From NCBI GenBank assembly GCA_036479015.1, contig JAZGFB010000037.1:62001-126000 (forward strand): 64,000 nt of DNA. The letters run 5' to 3'. This stretch comes from NVTR01 sp036479015. Its GTDB lineage: Bacteria; Pseudomonadota; Alphaproteobacteria; Rhodobacterales; Rhodobacteraceae. Below the pieces are notes generated by a model. That model was not told the DNA's origin and did not search any database. It was given only the letters and a program-made list of their open reading frames with translations. The position numbers were made by a program, and so were the translations under genes. This document shows, piece by piece, positions 43,536 through 53,539 of the stretch; position 1 is the first letter of the stretch, and each line of letters starts with the position of its first letter.

Positions 43536-44960
43536 TTGTCAAGTTTTGAAGTGGATCACCCCATGGCGCTGGCAGCCCCGGTTTTACTGACGGAAAAGCG
43601 ACGCAGCAACTGGGTGCGCCTTCGCACGTTAATCGTGCTGCGCTGGTTTGCGATTATCGGCCAACTGGCAGCCATCGGCTTTGCCCAATGGGGCTTTGAC
43701 CTTCGGTTGGATATCGGCCTTTGCTTTATGGCCGTTGGCGCGGCAATCATTGCCAATCTTATTGCCATATTTGTGTTTCCGCAAAACCGGCGCCTATCGG
43801 AACGCGAAGTCACATCAATCTTGATCTTTGACCTGATGCAGCTGGCGGCACTGCTGTTTCTGACCGGCGGGCTGCACAACCCGTTTGCATTGCTGATACT
43901 GGCACCGGTCGCCATTGCGGCAACGGCATTGCGAACCGGATCAACCATTGTCGTGAGCCTGGCAGCAATTTTGCTAACGACGTTAGTATTAATGTTTCAC
44001 CTTCCACTGCAAAATTCCGCCGGTGAAGTCTTGCGCATGCCGCGGCTGTTTGTCTTTGGCTTTTGGGTGGCAATCGTCATTGGGGTGGGGTTTTTGGGGC
44101 TGTATGCACGCCGCGTGACATCAGAAATAAATTCCATGTCAGAAGCACTGCTTGCGGCGCAAATGGCCCTGGTGCGCGAACAAAAAATTACCGATCTTGC
44201 CGGTGTGGTCGCAGCAACTGCCCATGAACTGGGAACCCCGCTGGCAACGATCAAACTGGCCAGCCGTGAACTGATCGAAGAGCTGGGCAATTCCCCAGCG
44301 CTGCTAGAAGACGCGCAGCTTATCAATGAACAGACAGATCGGTGTCGCGATATATTGCATTCAATGGGTCAGGCCGGAAAAGACGATCTGCATCTTCGCC
44401 AGGCCCCCCTAAGCGCGCTGCTGGCAGAGGCCGCCGAACCCCATATGGACCGTGGCAAAACCATCAGATTTTCGCCTGATCCAGACGCCAATGACCGGAC
44501 CCACTCGCCCATTGTTTGGCGCAGCCCTGAAATCATCCATGGGATGCGCAACCTGATACAGAATGCCGTCGATTTTGCACAATCGACAGTGTGGGTTGAT
44601 GCAACCTGGGCCGGTGATCACGTGACCATCAGAATTATTGACGACGGCCCGGGGTTTTCACAACAGGTCATTGGCCGGATCGGTGATCCGTTTATTCAGA
44701 TGCGCGACAGCGCCGGAAACAAAGCAAAGCGCCCCGGATATCAGGGCATGGGGCTTGGTTTGTTCATTGCCAAAACCCTGCTTGAAGGGTCAGGGGCTGA
44801 ACTTTCCTTTGCCAATGCACGGGATGGGTATTCCGTGCGTCCAGAGCCCGGAAAACGATGCGGCGCAATAGTCGAGGCAATCTGGCCCTTCGCCCGCATC
44901 TGCCCTGACCCGAAAACACAGAAAAATGGGCTGGGCGACAATCAACCACTGGCAATCTAG
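43536..44960 (+). CDS. regB: RegB/PrrB redox sensor histidine kinase
   Basis: This 474-residue membrane kinase has six N-terminal membrane helices, the ubiquinone-binding heptad region GGLHNPFA (111-118), His230 in AATAHELGTPLATIK, the redox-sensitive Cys270 in NEQTDRCRDIL, and ATPase motifs IIDDGPGFS and GLGLFIAKTLL. The His and Cys are offset by five from Rhodobacter capsulatus RegB His225/Cys265. The start codon is TTG at 43536 with AAGGGGT upstream; an ATG ten codons in is possible. It phosphorylates RegA when the quinone pool or thiols are reduced. Confidence 0.96.
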   Translation: MSSFEVDHPMALAAPVLLTEKRRSNWVRLRTLIVLRWFAIIGQLAAIGFAQWGFDLRLDIGLCFMAVGAAIIANLIAIFVFPQNRRLSEREVTSILIFDLMQLAALLFLTGGLHNPFALLILAPVAIAATALRTGSTIVVSLAAILLTTLVLMFHLPLQNSAGEVLRMPRLFVFGFWVAIVIGVGFLGLYARRVTSEINSMSEALLAAQMALVREQKITDLAGVVAATAHELGTPLATIKLASRELIEELGNSPALLEDAQLINEQTDRCRDILHSMGQAGKDDLHLRQAPLSALLAEAAEPHMDRGKTIRFSPDPDANDRTHSPIVWRSPEIIHGMRNLIQNAVDFAQSTVWVDATWAGDHVTIRIIDDGPGFSQQVIGRIGDPFIQMRDSAGNKAKRPGYQGMGLGLFIAKTLLEGSGAELSFANARDGYSVRPEPGKRCGAIVEAIWPFARICPDPKTQKNGLGDNQPLAI

Positions 44961-44967
44961 CGCTTGG

Positions 44968-44982
44968 TTAACGTTCGGTTAA
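44968..44982. promoter_or_regulatory. CtrA box before the DivL-like gene
   Basis: TTAA-CGTTCGG-TTAA is an exact match to the full CtrA recognition sequence TTAA-N7-TTAA. It lies 51 bp upstream of the ATG of the DivL-like gene and just after the regB stop, a position suited to a promoter for that gene. CtrA is a master regulator of cell cycle, motility and gene transfer agents in alphaproteobacteria. Confidence 0.75.
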
Positions 44983-45033
44983 TCTTTGTGAACAATTGTG
45001 TAAGGCGGGATTATTTATTAACGGAATTGACTG

Positions 45034-46623
45034 ATGGCACTGGAACATCTGGTTCAGTTATTGGGCTTGGCTGGATTGTCATTGGGTGCTGCAGTGTCTG
45101 CGCTCTGGGCACTGTCGCGATATGGCACGCACTCAAAAACCCGATATCCAACGGGCCCTGCCGACACCATTGAGCTGTTATTTGAAGATGAAAATCTGAT
45201 TAACGCAACCGAGCCAGGCCACCGCACACTGTCCGCTCCAATGGATGATGAAACAGACCTGCAAAGCTTTCAAAGGTCTCTGCAAAACGAATTCCCTGAC
45301 ATTGTGGAAAAATTTTGCGCCATGTCCAACCGCGACAGCTTTAGTTTTCGCTCCCAGGATGGGGCATCAGAAATAACCGCCAGCACCCGCGATGGCCTGA
45401 TGCGCATTCGCCTTTGTGATGCACCGGAAATCAGCGCCGTTGAAATCCCCGAAAGCGGCAAATACATGGCCATCGAACATGAGCTGGCAACCCTGCGCGC
45501 AGTCGCCGAATTCACACCCTTTTTGGTTTGGCGTCAAAACGCATCCGGCACCATTACCTGGGCAAACAATGCCTATCTGGCCCTCTCCCAGTCCAACGTG
45601 GGTGATCAGGCGCTAAGTTGGCCGCCCACCCGATTGTTCGATCTGGGCGCCACATCAGCCAGTGACGACACTGGGCAATCAGTTCGGGTCACCACCCATA
45701 TCCCCGGCGAAGCAGAACCGCGCTGGTTTGAATGCTTTGAATCCCCGCTTGACGGTGAACGCCTGTTTACTGCCGTTGCCGCCGATAAGGTTGTAAAAGC
45801 CGAAATTGCACTGCGAGACTTTGTTCAAACATTAACCAAAACCTTTGCCCACCTGACAATTGGTCTGGCCATCTTTGACAAACAGCGCCGCCTGGCACTT
45901 TTTAACCCGGCGCTCACTGACCTGACCACATTACCGCCCGACTTTTTGTCTGGGCGACCAACGCTGCTGGCTGTGCTTGACCGCCTGCGCGACAAGCAAA
46001 TGATCCCAGAACCAAAAGACTACAAATCATGGCGTCGCCAATTGTTCGAACTGGAAGCGGCGGCAGCTGACGGAAGCTATGAAGAAACCTGGGCGCTGGG
46101 CACCGGCCAAACATTTCGCGTCACCGGCAGACCCCACCCTGACGGCGCGGTTGCCTTCCTGTTCGAAGATATCAGCGCCAAAGTTTCACTAACCAGACGC
46201 TACCGTTCCGAAATGGAAAACGGTCAATCCGTGCTCGACGCCTTTGATCAGGGCATTGCGGTTTTCGCATCGTCGGGCAGGCTGATGGCGTCAAACACTG
46301 CCTACAGCAGACTTTGGGGCATCAATCCAACCGCCATTATGGGCGAATACGGCATTATTGATGCCTCTCAAATTTGGGCGACAAACTGTATGCCGTCACC
46401 GGTTTGGGGCGACGCACGTGAATTTGTCGGCACCCAATTTGACCGGGCTGATTGGTCGGCAGAGGTGCAACAACACGACGGCCAGATCATACAGTGCCGT
46501 TTCACACCCGTTTCAGGCGGCGCAACCTTGGTGCGGTTTTCCATCAAACAACTGCGCACAAAAAGCCCGGCATCCAAACTCACTGTCCAACATACCCAAG
46601 AACCCGAGACCGCATTGCTATAA
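45034..46623 (+). CDS. divL: PAS-domain membrane protein, DivL-like
   Basis: This 529-residue protein has an N-terminal membrane helix (about 6-28), a region of unknown fold, and three PAS-like segments: about 160-190 (LVWRQNASGTITWANNAYLAL), about 275-340 (AIFDKQRRLALFNPALTDLTTL) and about 400-430 (FDQGIAVFASSGRLMASNTAYSRLWGIN). There is no kinase ATPase domain. In Rhodobacterales the DivL protein that steers CckA-ChpT-CtrA signalling has this kinase-less PAS design, and I recall it lying next to regB in Rhodobacter capsulatus. Position and the CtrA box upstream support this. The name is a synteny-and-domain inference. Confidence 0.6.
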   Translation: MALEHLVQLLGLAGLSLGAAVSALWALSRYGTHSKTRYPTGPADTIELLFEDENLINATEPGHRTLSAPMDDETDLQSFQRSLQNEFPDIVEKFCAMSNRDSFSFRSQDGASEITASTRDGLMRIRLCDAPEISAVEIPESGKYMAIEHELATLRAVAEFTPFLVWRQNASGTITWANNAYLALSQSNVGDQALSWPPTRLFDLGATSASDDTGQSVRVTTHIPGEAEPRWFECFESPLDGERLFTAVAADKVVKAEIALRDFVQTLTKTFAHLTIGLAIFDKQRRLALFNPALTDLTTLPPDFLSGRPTLLAVLDRLRDKQMIPEPKDYKSWRRQLFELEAAAADGSYEETWALGTGQTFRVTGRPHPDGAVAFLFEDISAKVSLTRRYRSEMENGQSVLDAFDQGIAVFASSGRLMASNTAYSRLWGINPTAIMGEYGIIDASQIWATNCMPSPVWGDAREFVGTQFDRADWSAEVQQHDGQIIQCRFTPVSGGATLVRFSIKQLRTKSPASKLTVQHTQEPETALL

Positions 46624-46665
46624 TCCGACTTGCAGCGCACCGTAAGCCGCGTAAAACTCTGCCCC

Positions 46666-47160
46666 ATGGACAACCCGCAGATATTTGAACGCCACCTTGC
46701 AACGCCAGATGAAACAACCGCGCTTGCGGCGGCGGTTTCGCGCCTGCTTGTGGCGGGTGATACCCTGTTACTGTCAGGCGACCTTGGGGCTGGTAAAACC
46801 CATTTTTCCCGGGCCCTTATCACGGCGCGGCTGGCGGCTGTTGGCATGTCTGATGATATCCCGTCCCCAACCTATACACTGGTTCAAACCTATAGCGACG
46901 GCATCACCGACATCTGGCACGCCGACCTTTACCGGCTTACCGGGCCTGACGACATTGCCGAACTTGGCTTGCTGGAAGCATTTGAAACCGCTGTCTGCCT
47001 GATCGAATGGCCTGACAGGCTGGGGGATCTGCGCCCGCCTGGGGCCCTGAGCATCGAATTGCAGCATACCAACCATGAACACCAGCGCAGCGCCAAACTG
47101 TCTTGGCACGACCCAAAATGGAACAAACTGCACCCTCTGCTTGGGCGCGGCAATGTTTAG
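46666..47160 (+). CDS. tsaE: tRNA threonylcarbamoyladenosine biosynthesis ATPase TsaE
   Basis: This 164-residue P-loop protein has Walker A LSGDLGAGKTHFSRAL, the SPTYTLVQTY segment, WHADLYRL, and LIEWPDRLG near the C-terminus. TsaE is the ATPase partner of TsaD/TsaB in t6A37 synthesis. The ATG at 46666 fits the family; an in-frame ATG at 46630 is less likely. addB overlaps its end by 8 bp. Confidence 0.94.
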   Translation: MDNPQIFERHLATPDETTALAAAVSRLLVAGDTLLLSGDLGAGKTHFSRALITARLAAVGMSDDIPSPTYTLVQTYSDGITDIWHADLYRLTGPDDIAELGLLEAFETAVCLIEWPDRLGDLRPPGALSIELQHTNHEHQRSAKLSWHDPKWNKLHPLLGRGNV

Positions 47161-50104
47161 CACCACGGATCAGCCCAGGATATTTGGCTGCCACCCTGGC
47201 GTTGATTTCCCGCAAACGCTGGTGGACGGACTGCGCCAGCGGCTGGCCAGCACCCCGCCGCAATACTGGGCCAGGGTTGAAATATTCGTGAACACCCGCC
47301 GCATGCAACGCCGGGTCATCGATCTATTTGAACAGGGCCCACCAATACTCATACCGAAAATCAGCGTAATCGCCGACATTGCCCATGGTTGGGCACTCGC
47401 TGATCTGCCTGGCGCAGTGACACCGCTGCGCCGTCGGCTGGAACTTAGCCAGCTCATTTCAAAACTGCTGGACAAAGAACCCGATCTTGCACCGCGCTCG
47501 GCGCTGTATGATCTGTCAGACAGCCTGGCCCTGCTCATGGCCGAAATGCAGGACGAAAATGTTTCCCCAAGCACCATCGCCGGGCTGAATGTTGCCGACC
47601 GGTCCGGGCACTGGCAACGCAGCCAAAAATTCCTGCAAATCGTTGACCACTTTTTTGGCGCATCCAGCACCGAACCCCCCGACCAAGAGGCCCGCCAACG
47701 CCAGGTAATCCAGGCCCTCATCGCCCAATGGCAACAAACCCCACCATCCCACCCGATCATCGTTGCCGGTTCCACCGGATCGCGCGGCAGCACGGCGTTA
47801 TTTATGCAGGCGGTCGCCAAACAGCCCCAGGGCGCGTTGGTGTTGCCAGGGTTTGATTTTTCTTTGCCGGACCATGTCTGGGGCATATTAAACAGCCCCT
47901 CCAGTAACGAAGATCACCCACAATACAGGCTTTCCCGCCTGATCTCGGATGCAGGTGAAAACCCGCAAAACGTGCAGCCATGGCAAGCAGATCTTGCCCC
48001 ACCATCGCCCGCGCGCAACCAGTTGATATCACTGGCCCTGCGCCCGGCCCCGGTAACAAACCAATGGCTAAGCGACGGCCCGAAACTACAGCACATCGAT
48101 CAGGCAACCGCCCATATGGCGCTGGTCGAAGCCGCCTCTGAACGACAGGAAGCACTGGTAATCGCGCTGGCCCTGCGCCGGGCCGCTGACACCGGCAAAA
48201 CCGCCGCATTGGTCACGCCCGACCGCATGCTAACCCGCCGGGTAAAAGCTGCGCTGGACAGGTGGCGCATTGAACCTGATGTCAGCGCCGGTGATCCCCT
48301 TAGCCTGTCAGCCCCCGGCCGCTTGCTGCGCCATGTGTCAGAACTGTTCGGCGCGCCGCTGTCCGCCGAAGCGCTGTTGATTTTGCTCAAGCATCCGCTG
48401 GTCAATTCAGCCCCCGGCAACCGCGGTCAGCATTTGATCTGGACCCGAGAACTTGAATTGAAATTTCGCCGCAATGGGCCACCCTTTCCGATGCCAAATG
48501 ACATTTTGGGCTGGGCCGACAAAGGCCCCGCACCACAGAATCGGATGCACTGGGCGCATTGGATCATTGGGTCCGTCTTTGGCCTGGCAGACATCGCCAA
48601 TGCGCCATTGGTGGCCCATGTGCAGCGCACCATGCAGGTCGTGACAGCCCTGTCTTCCGGGCCAGACCCAGAATGCACCGGTGTACTCTGGGACGGTGCC
48701 GCCGGTGAAAAAACCCGCGCCGCCATGGATGATCTGGCGCGCGAAGCAGCCTTTGGCGGCGATCTGTCACCGTTTGACTATGCCAACCTTCTGCACTCAG
48801 TTTTAGGCCAAAGCGATGTGCGCAACCCTGTGCTCCCACATCCCAACATCATGATCTGGGGAACACTGGAAGCCCGGGTTCAAGGCGCTGATCTGGTGAT
48901 ATTGGGTGGGTTGAATGACGGCACCTGGCCCGAACACGCCGCCCCTGACCCCTGGCTAAACCGGGACATGCGGCTGAAAGCCGGGTTGCTGTTACCAGAG
49001 CGGCGGATCGGGCTGTCAGCCCATGATTTCCAACAGGCAATTGCCGCGCATGAGGTCATTCTCACCCGGTCTGTACGCAATGCTGAATCACAAACCGTCC
49101 CATCCCGATGGATCAACCGGCTGACAAATCTGATGGACGGCATGTCGGCGGATGGCAAAACCGCGCTTGAAAATATCAGGCACCGCGGGCGTCACTGGCT
49201 GGCGCTGGCCGATGCACTAGATGACCGACCCGCAGAAAAATTGGCCCCGCGCCCATCGCCAAAACCACCCGTGGCCTCGCGGCCAACGTCGCTTTCAGTT
49301 ACCTCAATCACCCGGCTGATCCGCGATCCTTACGCGATCTATGCCCGCTATATTCTTAACCTCAGGCCGCTCAACCCGCTGCGCCGCGAACCCGACGCCC
49401 AATTGCGCGGCACAGTCATCCATAAGGTGCTTGAACTGTTCATTGATCAGTACCCTGACGGTGCAAACACCAAGACCCACCGCGCCGCGTTCATGCAGAT
49501 CACCGATCAGGTTCTCGCCGACATGGTGCCCTGGCCGATCACCCGCATTCAGTGGCGTTCTAAACTTGACCGGGTTGTCGACGGGTTTCTTGCAAGCGAA
49601 GCCCAGCGGCGTCTGTCGGGCAAACCTGCCGGGCTGGAAATTCTGGCCAAACACCGCTTTGATACTATCGCCTTTCAACTTACAGCCCTGGCTGACCGCA
49701 TAGACCGCGCCCCGGACGGCAGCTACATCATTTATGACTACAAAACCGGCTCAATCCCGTCAGAAAAACAGCTGACCTATTTTGATAAACAGTTGCTTTT
49801 GGAGGCCGTGCTTGCAGAACAGGGCGCCTTCAAAACGCTGGGCCCGGCACCCACAGTGCAAGTGGGCCATATCGGGCTGGGATCGCCCCCCAAAATCAGC
49901 CTAACCCAGCTTGACCCGGGTGATGTCCAGGAAATAAGCCGGGATTTCACCACCCTTATCAGCCGCTATCAGAGCCTGGATCAGGGCTATACATCACGCC
50001 GCGCCATGGTCGAAGTCACCTATGACGGCGACTACGATCACCTGGCCAGATTTGGCGAATGGGATGAAACCCAGCCCCCGCTCCCCGTCATGGTGAGCAA
50101 ATGA
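47153..50104 (+). CDS. addB: Double-strand break repair protein AddB
   Basis: This 983-residue protein is the helicase-like, nuclease-bearing partner of AddA. It has a degenerate N-terminal SF1 region (PQTLVDGLRQRLASTPP, VFVNTRRMQRR-like EIFVNTRRMQRRV), GRLLRHVSELFGAPLSAE, a VQGADLVILGGLNDGTWP block, and a C-terminal PD-(D/E)xK nuclease with YIIYDYKTGSIPSEKQL. It starts at ATG 47153, overlapping tsaE. No Cys occurs in the last 450 residues, so the Fe-S cluster of Bacillus AddB is absent; this fits the alphaproteobacterial AddAB subgroup. addA overlaps by 4 bp. Confidence 0.95.
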   Translation: MFSTTDQPRIFGCHPGVDFPQTLVDGLRQRLASTPPQYWARVEIFVNTRRMQRRVIDLFEQGPPILIPKISVIADIAHGWALADLPGAVTPLRRRLELSQLISKLLDKEPDLAPRSALYDLSDSLALLMAEMQDENVSPSTIAGLNVADRSGHWQRSQKFLQIVDHFFGASSTEPPDQEARQRQVIQALIAQWQQTPPSHPIIVAGSTGSRGSTALFMQAVAKQPQGALVLPGFDFSLPDHVWGILNSPSSNEDHPQYRLSRLISDAGENPQNVQPWQADLAPPSPARNQLISLALRPAPVTNQWLSDGPKLQHIDQATAHMALVEAASERQEALVIALALRRAADTGKTAALVTPDRMLTRRVKAALDRWRIEPDVSAGDPLSLSAPGRLLRHVSELFGAPLSAEALLILLKHPLVNSAPGNRGQHLIWTRELELKFRRNGPPFPMPNDILGWADKGPAPQNRMHWAHWIIGSVFGLADIANAPLVAHVQRTMQVVTALSSGPDPECTGVLWDGAAGEKTRAAMDDLAREAAFGGDLSPFDYANLLHSVLGQSDVRNPVLPHPNIMIWGTLEARVQGADLVILGGLNDGTWPEHAAPDPWLNRDMRLKAGLLLPERRIGLSAHDFQQAIAAHEVILTRSVRNAESQTVPSRWINRLTNLMDGMSADGKTALENIRHRGRHWLALADALDDRPAEKLAPRPSPKPPVASRPTSLSVTSITRLIRDPYAIYARYILNLRPLNPLRREPDAQLRGTVIHKVLELFIDQYPDGANTKTHRAAFMQITDQVLADMVPWPITRIQWRSKLDRVVDGFLASEAQRRLSGKPAGLEILAKHRFDTIAFQLTALADRIDRAPDGSYIIYDYKTGSIPSEKQLTYFDKQLLLEAVLAEQGAFKTLGPAPTVQVGHIGLGSPPKISLTQLDPGDVQEISRDFTTLISRYQSLDQGYTSRRAMVEVTYDGDYDHLARFGEWDETQPPLPVMVSK

Positions 50105-53100
50105 AATTTGACGACGCCACCCAACGCCAGATCACGGCCGCCGACCCGACGGTTTCAACCTGGCTGTCGGCCAATGCCGGCTCTGGTAAAACCAGGGTGC
50201 TGACAGACCGGGTTGCGCGCCTGCTGCTTGGCGGCACATCGCCGCAAAACATCCTGTGCCTGACCTATACCAAAGCCGCCGCCAATGAGATGCAGAACCG
50301 CCTGTTCAAACGGCTTGGCGTCTGGTCAATGATGGGCGACACTGATCTGGTTTGCGAGCTAGACCAACTGGGCGTCACCAACACCCATAATCCTGACAGC
50401 CTGGCCCATGCCCGCACCCTATTTGCCCGCGCCATTGATACCCCGGGTGGCTTGCGCATTCAGACCATCCACTCGTTTTGCGCGTCCCTGCTCAGGCGGT
50501 TCCCGATCGAGGCCGGGGTTTCACCGGTGTTTCGCGAAATGGACGAACGGTCCGCCAAACACCTGCGCGCCCGCGTCCTTGAAATGATGGCAACCGGCGA
50601 CCATTCCGCGCTTATCGCCCTTTTGGCACAACACCATACCAGCGAAGGTTTTGACGACATCGCGGTTGAGGTGATCAAGCACCGCACCCTGGCCAACACC
50701 CAGACATCAAAAGCCGATATCTGGCAGCAATTTGGCCTGAAACCCGATTTTAGCACCCGCGATCTGTTGGATGAGGTGTTCCTCGGCGACGAAAAAGCGC
50801 TGTTCAACACAGTGCTGCCCATACTCGCCGCCAGCGACAAACCCACAGACCGCAAAGCCGCGGCCGCCCTAGGCCCAGCCAGTACTGACACCTTTGGCAC
50901 CGCCGATCTGGAACGCATGTTTTCGGTTTTTCTGTTTGGCCCTAAAACCAAGGCACCCTATGGGGCCAAAACCAACAGCTTTCCCACCAAGGGCTTGCGC
51001 GCTGCAAACCCGGAAATCACCCAAGAACTGCATGAACTGATGGTCCGGGTTGAACTGGCGCGCGAAGCCTATTGCCAATTGGTCGCCGCCAAAAAAGCCC
51101 GGGTTCTCTACAGTTTCGCCAATGCCTTCACGCCGCTGTATGAATCCGAAAAAGCCCGGCGCGGTTGGCTGGACTTTGACGATCTTATCATCCGGGCCCG
51201 CGATTTGCTATCAGACCCAGCAGTGGCCCAATGGGTGCTGTTTCGCCTTGATGGCGGGTTGGATCACATCCTGGTTGACGAAGCCCAAGACACCAGCCCC
51301 GATCAGTGGAAAGTCATCGAACTGCTGGCCCAGGAATTTGCCGCCGGGCAAGGGGCGCGTACAGAAACCCTGCGAACCATTTTTGTTGTCGGTGATTTCA
51401 AGCAATCGATTTATTCGTTTCAGGGTGCCGATCCACGGGCATTTGCCCGCATGCGTCAGCATTTTTCCACCGGCCTGAACGCCATCCAAAACGGCGCTTT
51501 CGAACAATCGCTAGAACATTCCTTCCGCTCGTCCCCGGCCATTCTAAACCTGGTCGACACGGTATTTCGTGAAACTGGTGCCGACGGTGTAGGCGGGCAA
51601 CCCAACCACCTGGCGTTTCATCAGGGCATGCCGGGGCGGGTTGACCTGTGGGGTATTGTCGAAAAATCAGACGCCCCAGAAGAAAAGAAATGGTGCGATC
51701 CAACAGATAAACTGGCGGAAAATGATCACCGAATTGTGCTGGCCGAAAACATAGCTGCCAGCATTGAAAATATGGTAAAAACAGGGTCTATTCCAGACAA
51801 TTCCGCTGGTTTCAGGGCAATTGACTATGGCGATATTCTGGTGCTGGTGCAGCGCCGATCAGAACTGTTTCACCAAATTATCCGGGCCTGCAAACTGCGC
51901 AACCTGCCCATCGCAGGGGCTGACCGGCTAAAGGTTGGCGGCGAAATAGCCGTCAAAGATTTACAGGCCATACTTGGCTTTTTGACATTGCCCCAAGATG
52001 ATCTTTCACTGGCCGCCGCCCTTAGGTCACCGCTGTTTGGCCTGGATGAGGCAGCACTGTTCGGGCTGGCCCATGGCCGTGGTGAACATGATCTGTGGGG
52101 CAGTCTTGTAACCCAAAAATCCGCGTTTCCAGAGACGTTTGAAATACTGTCAGACCTGCGAAATCAGGCCGATTTTTTGGGCCCCTATGCCCTGCTTGAA
52201 CGTGTGCTAACGCGCCATGGGGGCAGGGCCCGCCTACTTGCCCGGCTTGGCCCAGAAGCAGAAGACGGCATTGACGCCCTGTTAACCCAGGCCATCACCT
52301 ATGAAGCAATGGAAACCCCCAGCCTGACCGGGTTTCTAATCTGGATGGCGGCAGATGGCGTAGAAATTCGCCGACAGTCTGACACTTCCGGCGGGCGGAT
52401 CAGGGTCATGACAACCCATGGTGCCAAGGGCCTTGAATCACCGATCGTTATTCTGCCCGATACCGGTGACCGCCGCGTGCCAGCGCCGGATCAAATAATA
52501 CTGGATGATGCCGCAAAACCCATGTGGCGCACTGGGGTTGATATGCAGCCATCCACCATGAAACAGGCTCTATCCCTGAAAAAAACCGCCCATGACGAAG
52601 AAATGTCGCGGCTGTTATATGTGGCGCTGACCCGGGCGGAAAAGTGGTTGATCGTCTGTGCTTCGGGCAAAATCAAAGACCTGGGCGACAGTTGGTACCG
52701 GCGCATTGAACAGGGCATGGCCGCCGCCGGTGCCGACCAATCCGTCACACCAACCGGTGCTGGGATGCGGCTTCAACATGGGGTGTGGCAGGTGGCTGCG
52801 CCGCAAAATGACGCGGCGCCTACGCCCGTCAAAATTGAATTGCCACATTGGGCCCAAGTGCAGGCACAGGCGCCCGAAAAAGCAATTCCGCCCCTGTCGC
52901 CCACCGCCCTTGGGGGTGAAAAATCGTTGGCCGCCCCGGCGCTGTCTGTGCCCGGCGTCACCGGTGCCGAACATGGGGTTCAGTTGCACCTGTTATTGGA
53001 ACATTTGCCTGCTCATCCACAAAAAATGTGGCCGCAGCTTGCGTGCCAGCTTATTCAGGGCATGACCGGGAATTCTGACGCCTCAAATCACCAAGCGCTG

Positions 53101-53463
53101 TTGTCAGAGGCATCGGCCCTGATCACAAACCCTGATTTTTCTGACATTTTTTCACCCGACGCGCTGGCTGAGGTCGATTTTACTGCCTTCCTGGGTGGTC
53201 ATAACGGCACCCGAATGCGCGGTACAATTGACCGCCTGCTTGTCCTTGATGGCCGGGTTTTGATCATAGATTTCAAGTCAAACCAGGCCATCCCCACCGA
53301 TGCAGCTGATGTTCCCACGGGTATATTGCGCCAGATGGCAGCCTATCTTGAGGCAGGCGAACAGATATTCCCCGGCCACGACATCGAACTGGCCATTCTT
53401 TGGACCGCTTGTGCAAAGCTGATGCCACTGCCACACGACATCGTGAGGGCTTCGTTGCAATGA
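50101..53463 (+). CDS. addA: Double-strand break repair helicase-nuclease AddA
   Basis: This 1120-residue UvrD-like helicase has Walker A ANAGSGKTRVLTDRV at residue 23-37, then LTYTKAAANEM, Walker B DHILVDEAQDTSPDQW, FVVGDFKQSIYSFQGADP, and motif VI-type MTTHGAKGLESPIV with LLYVALTRAEKWL. The C-terminal nuclease has LIIDFKSNQAIP and QMAAYLEA. With AddB it resects DNA ends and loads RecA. In its length and motif order it is typical of alphaproteobacteria. It overlaps addB by 4 bp and trxA follows after 76 bp. Confidence 0.97.
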   Translation: MKFDDATQRQITAADPTVSTWLSANAGSGKTRVLTDRVARLLLGGTSPQNILCLTYTKAAANEMQNRLFKRLGVWSMMGDTDLVCELDQLGVTNTHNPDSLAHARTLFARAIDTPGGLRIQTIHSFCASLLRRFPIEAGVSPVFREMDERSAKHLRARVLEMMATGDHSALIALLAQHHTSEGFDDIAVEVIKHRTLANTQTSKADIWQQFGLKPDFSTRDLLDEVFLGDEKALFNTVLPILAASDKPTDRKAAAALGPASTDTFGTADLERMFSVFLFGPKTKAPYGAKTNSFPTKGLRAANPEITQELHELMVRVELAREAYCQLVAAKKARVLYSFANAFTPLYESEKARRGWLDFDDLIIRARDLLSDPAVAQWVLFRLDGGLDHILVDEAQDTSPDQWKVIELLAQEFAAGQGARTETLRTIFVVGDFKQSIYSFQGADPRAFARMRQHFSTGLNAIQNGAFEQSLEHSFRSSPAILNLVDTVFRETGADGVGGQPNHLAFHQGMPGRVDLWGIVEKSDAPEEKKWCDPTDKLAENDHRIVLAENIAASIENMVKTGSIPDNSAGFRAIDYGDILVLVQRRSELFHQIIRACKLRNLPIAGADRLKVGGEIAVKDLQAILGFLTLPQDDLSLAAALRSPLFGLDEAALFGLAHGRGEHDLWGSLVTQKSAFPETFEILSDLRNQADFLGPYALLERVLTRHGGRARLLARLGPEAEDGIDALLTQAITYEAMETPSLTGFLIWMAADGVEIRRQSDTSGGRIRVMTTHGAKGLESPIVILPDTGDRRVPAPDQIILDDAAKPMWRTGVDMQPSTMKQALSLKKTAHDEEMSRLLYVALTRAEKWLIVCASGKIKDLGDSWYRRIEQGMAAAGADQSVTPTGAGMRLQHGVWQVAAPQNDAAPTPVKIELPHWAQVQAQAPEKAIPPLSPTALGGEKSLAAPALSVPGVTGAEHGVQLHLLLEHLPAHPQKMWPQLACQLIQGMTGNSDASNHQALLSEASALITNPDFSDIFSPDALAEVDFTAFLGGHNGTRMRGTIDRLLVLDGRVLIIDFKSNQAIPTDAADVPTGILRQMAAYLEAGEQIFPGHDIELAILWTACAKLMPLPHDIVRASLQ

Positions 53464-53539
53464 TCGCTACATCTTGACCTTGGCCGCAACGCTACTTAGG
53501 TTCGAACCTCGATCGATGACACTCATTCAGGAGATACCC

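Noticed and set aside
47075..47152. N-terminal extension of addB
   Set aside because: It lies within tsaE and is not conserved-looking; ATG 47153 gives the expected overlap and start.
47170..47886. Long open frame (238 codons) on the - strand inside addB
   Set aside because: It is antisense to a well-supported gene; the protein is low-complexity, rich in Ser/Arg/Cys/Trp and without recognisable domain, as expected of a GC-rich shadow frame.
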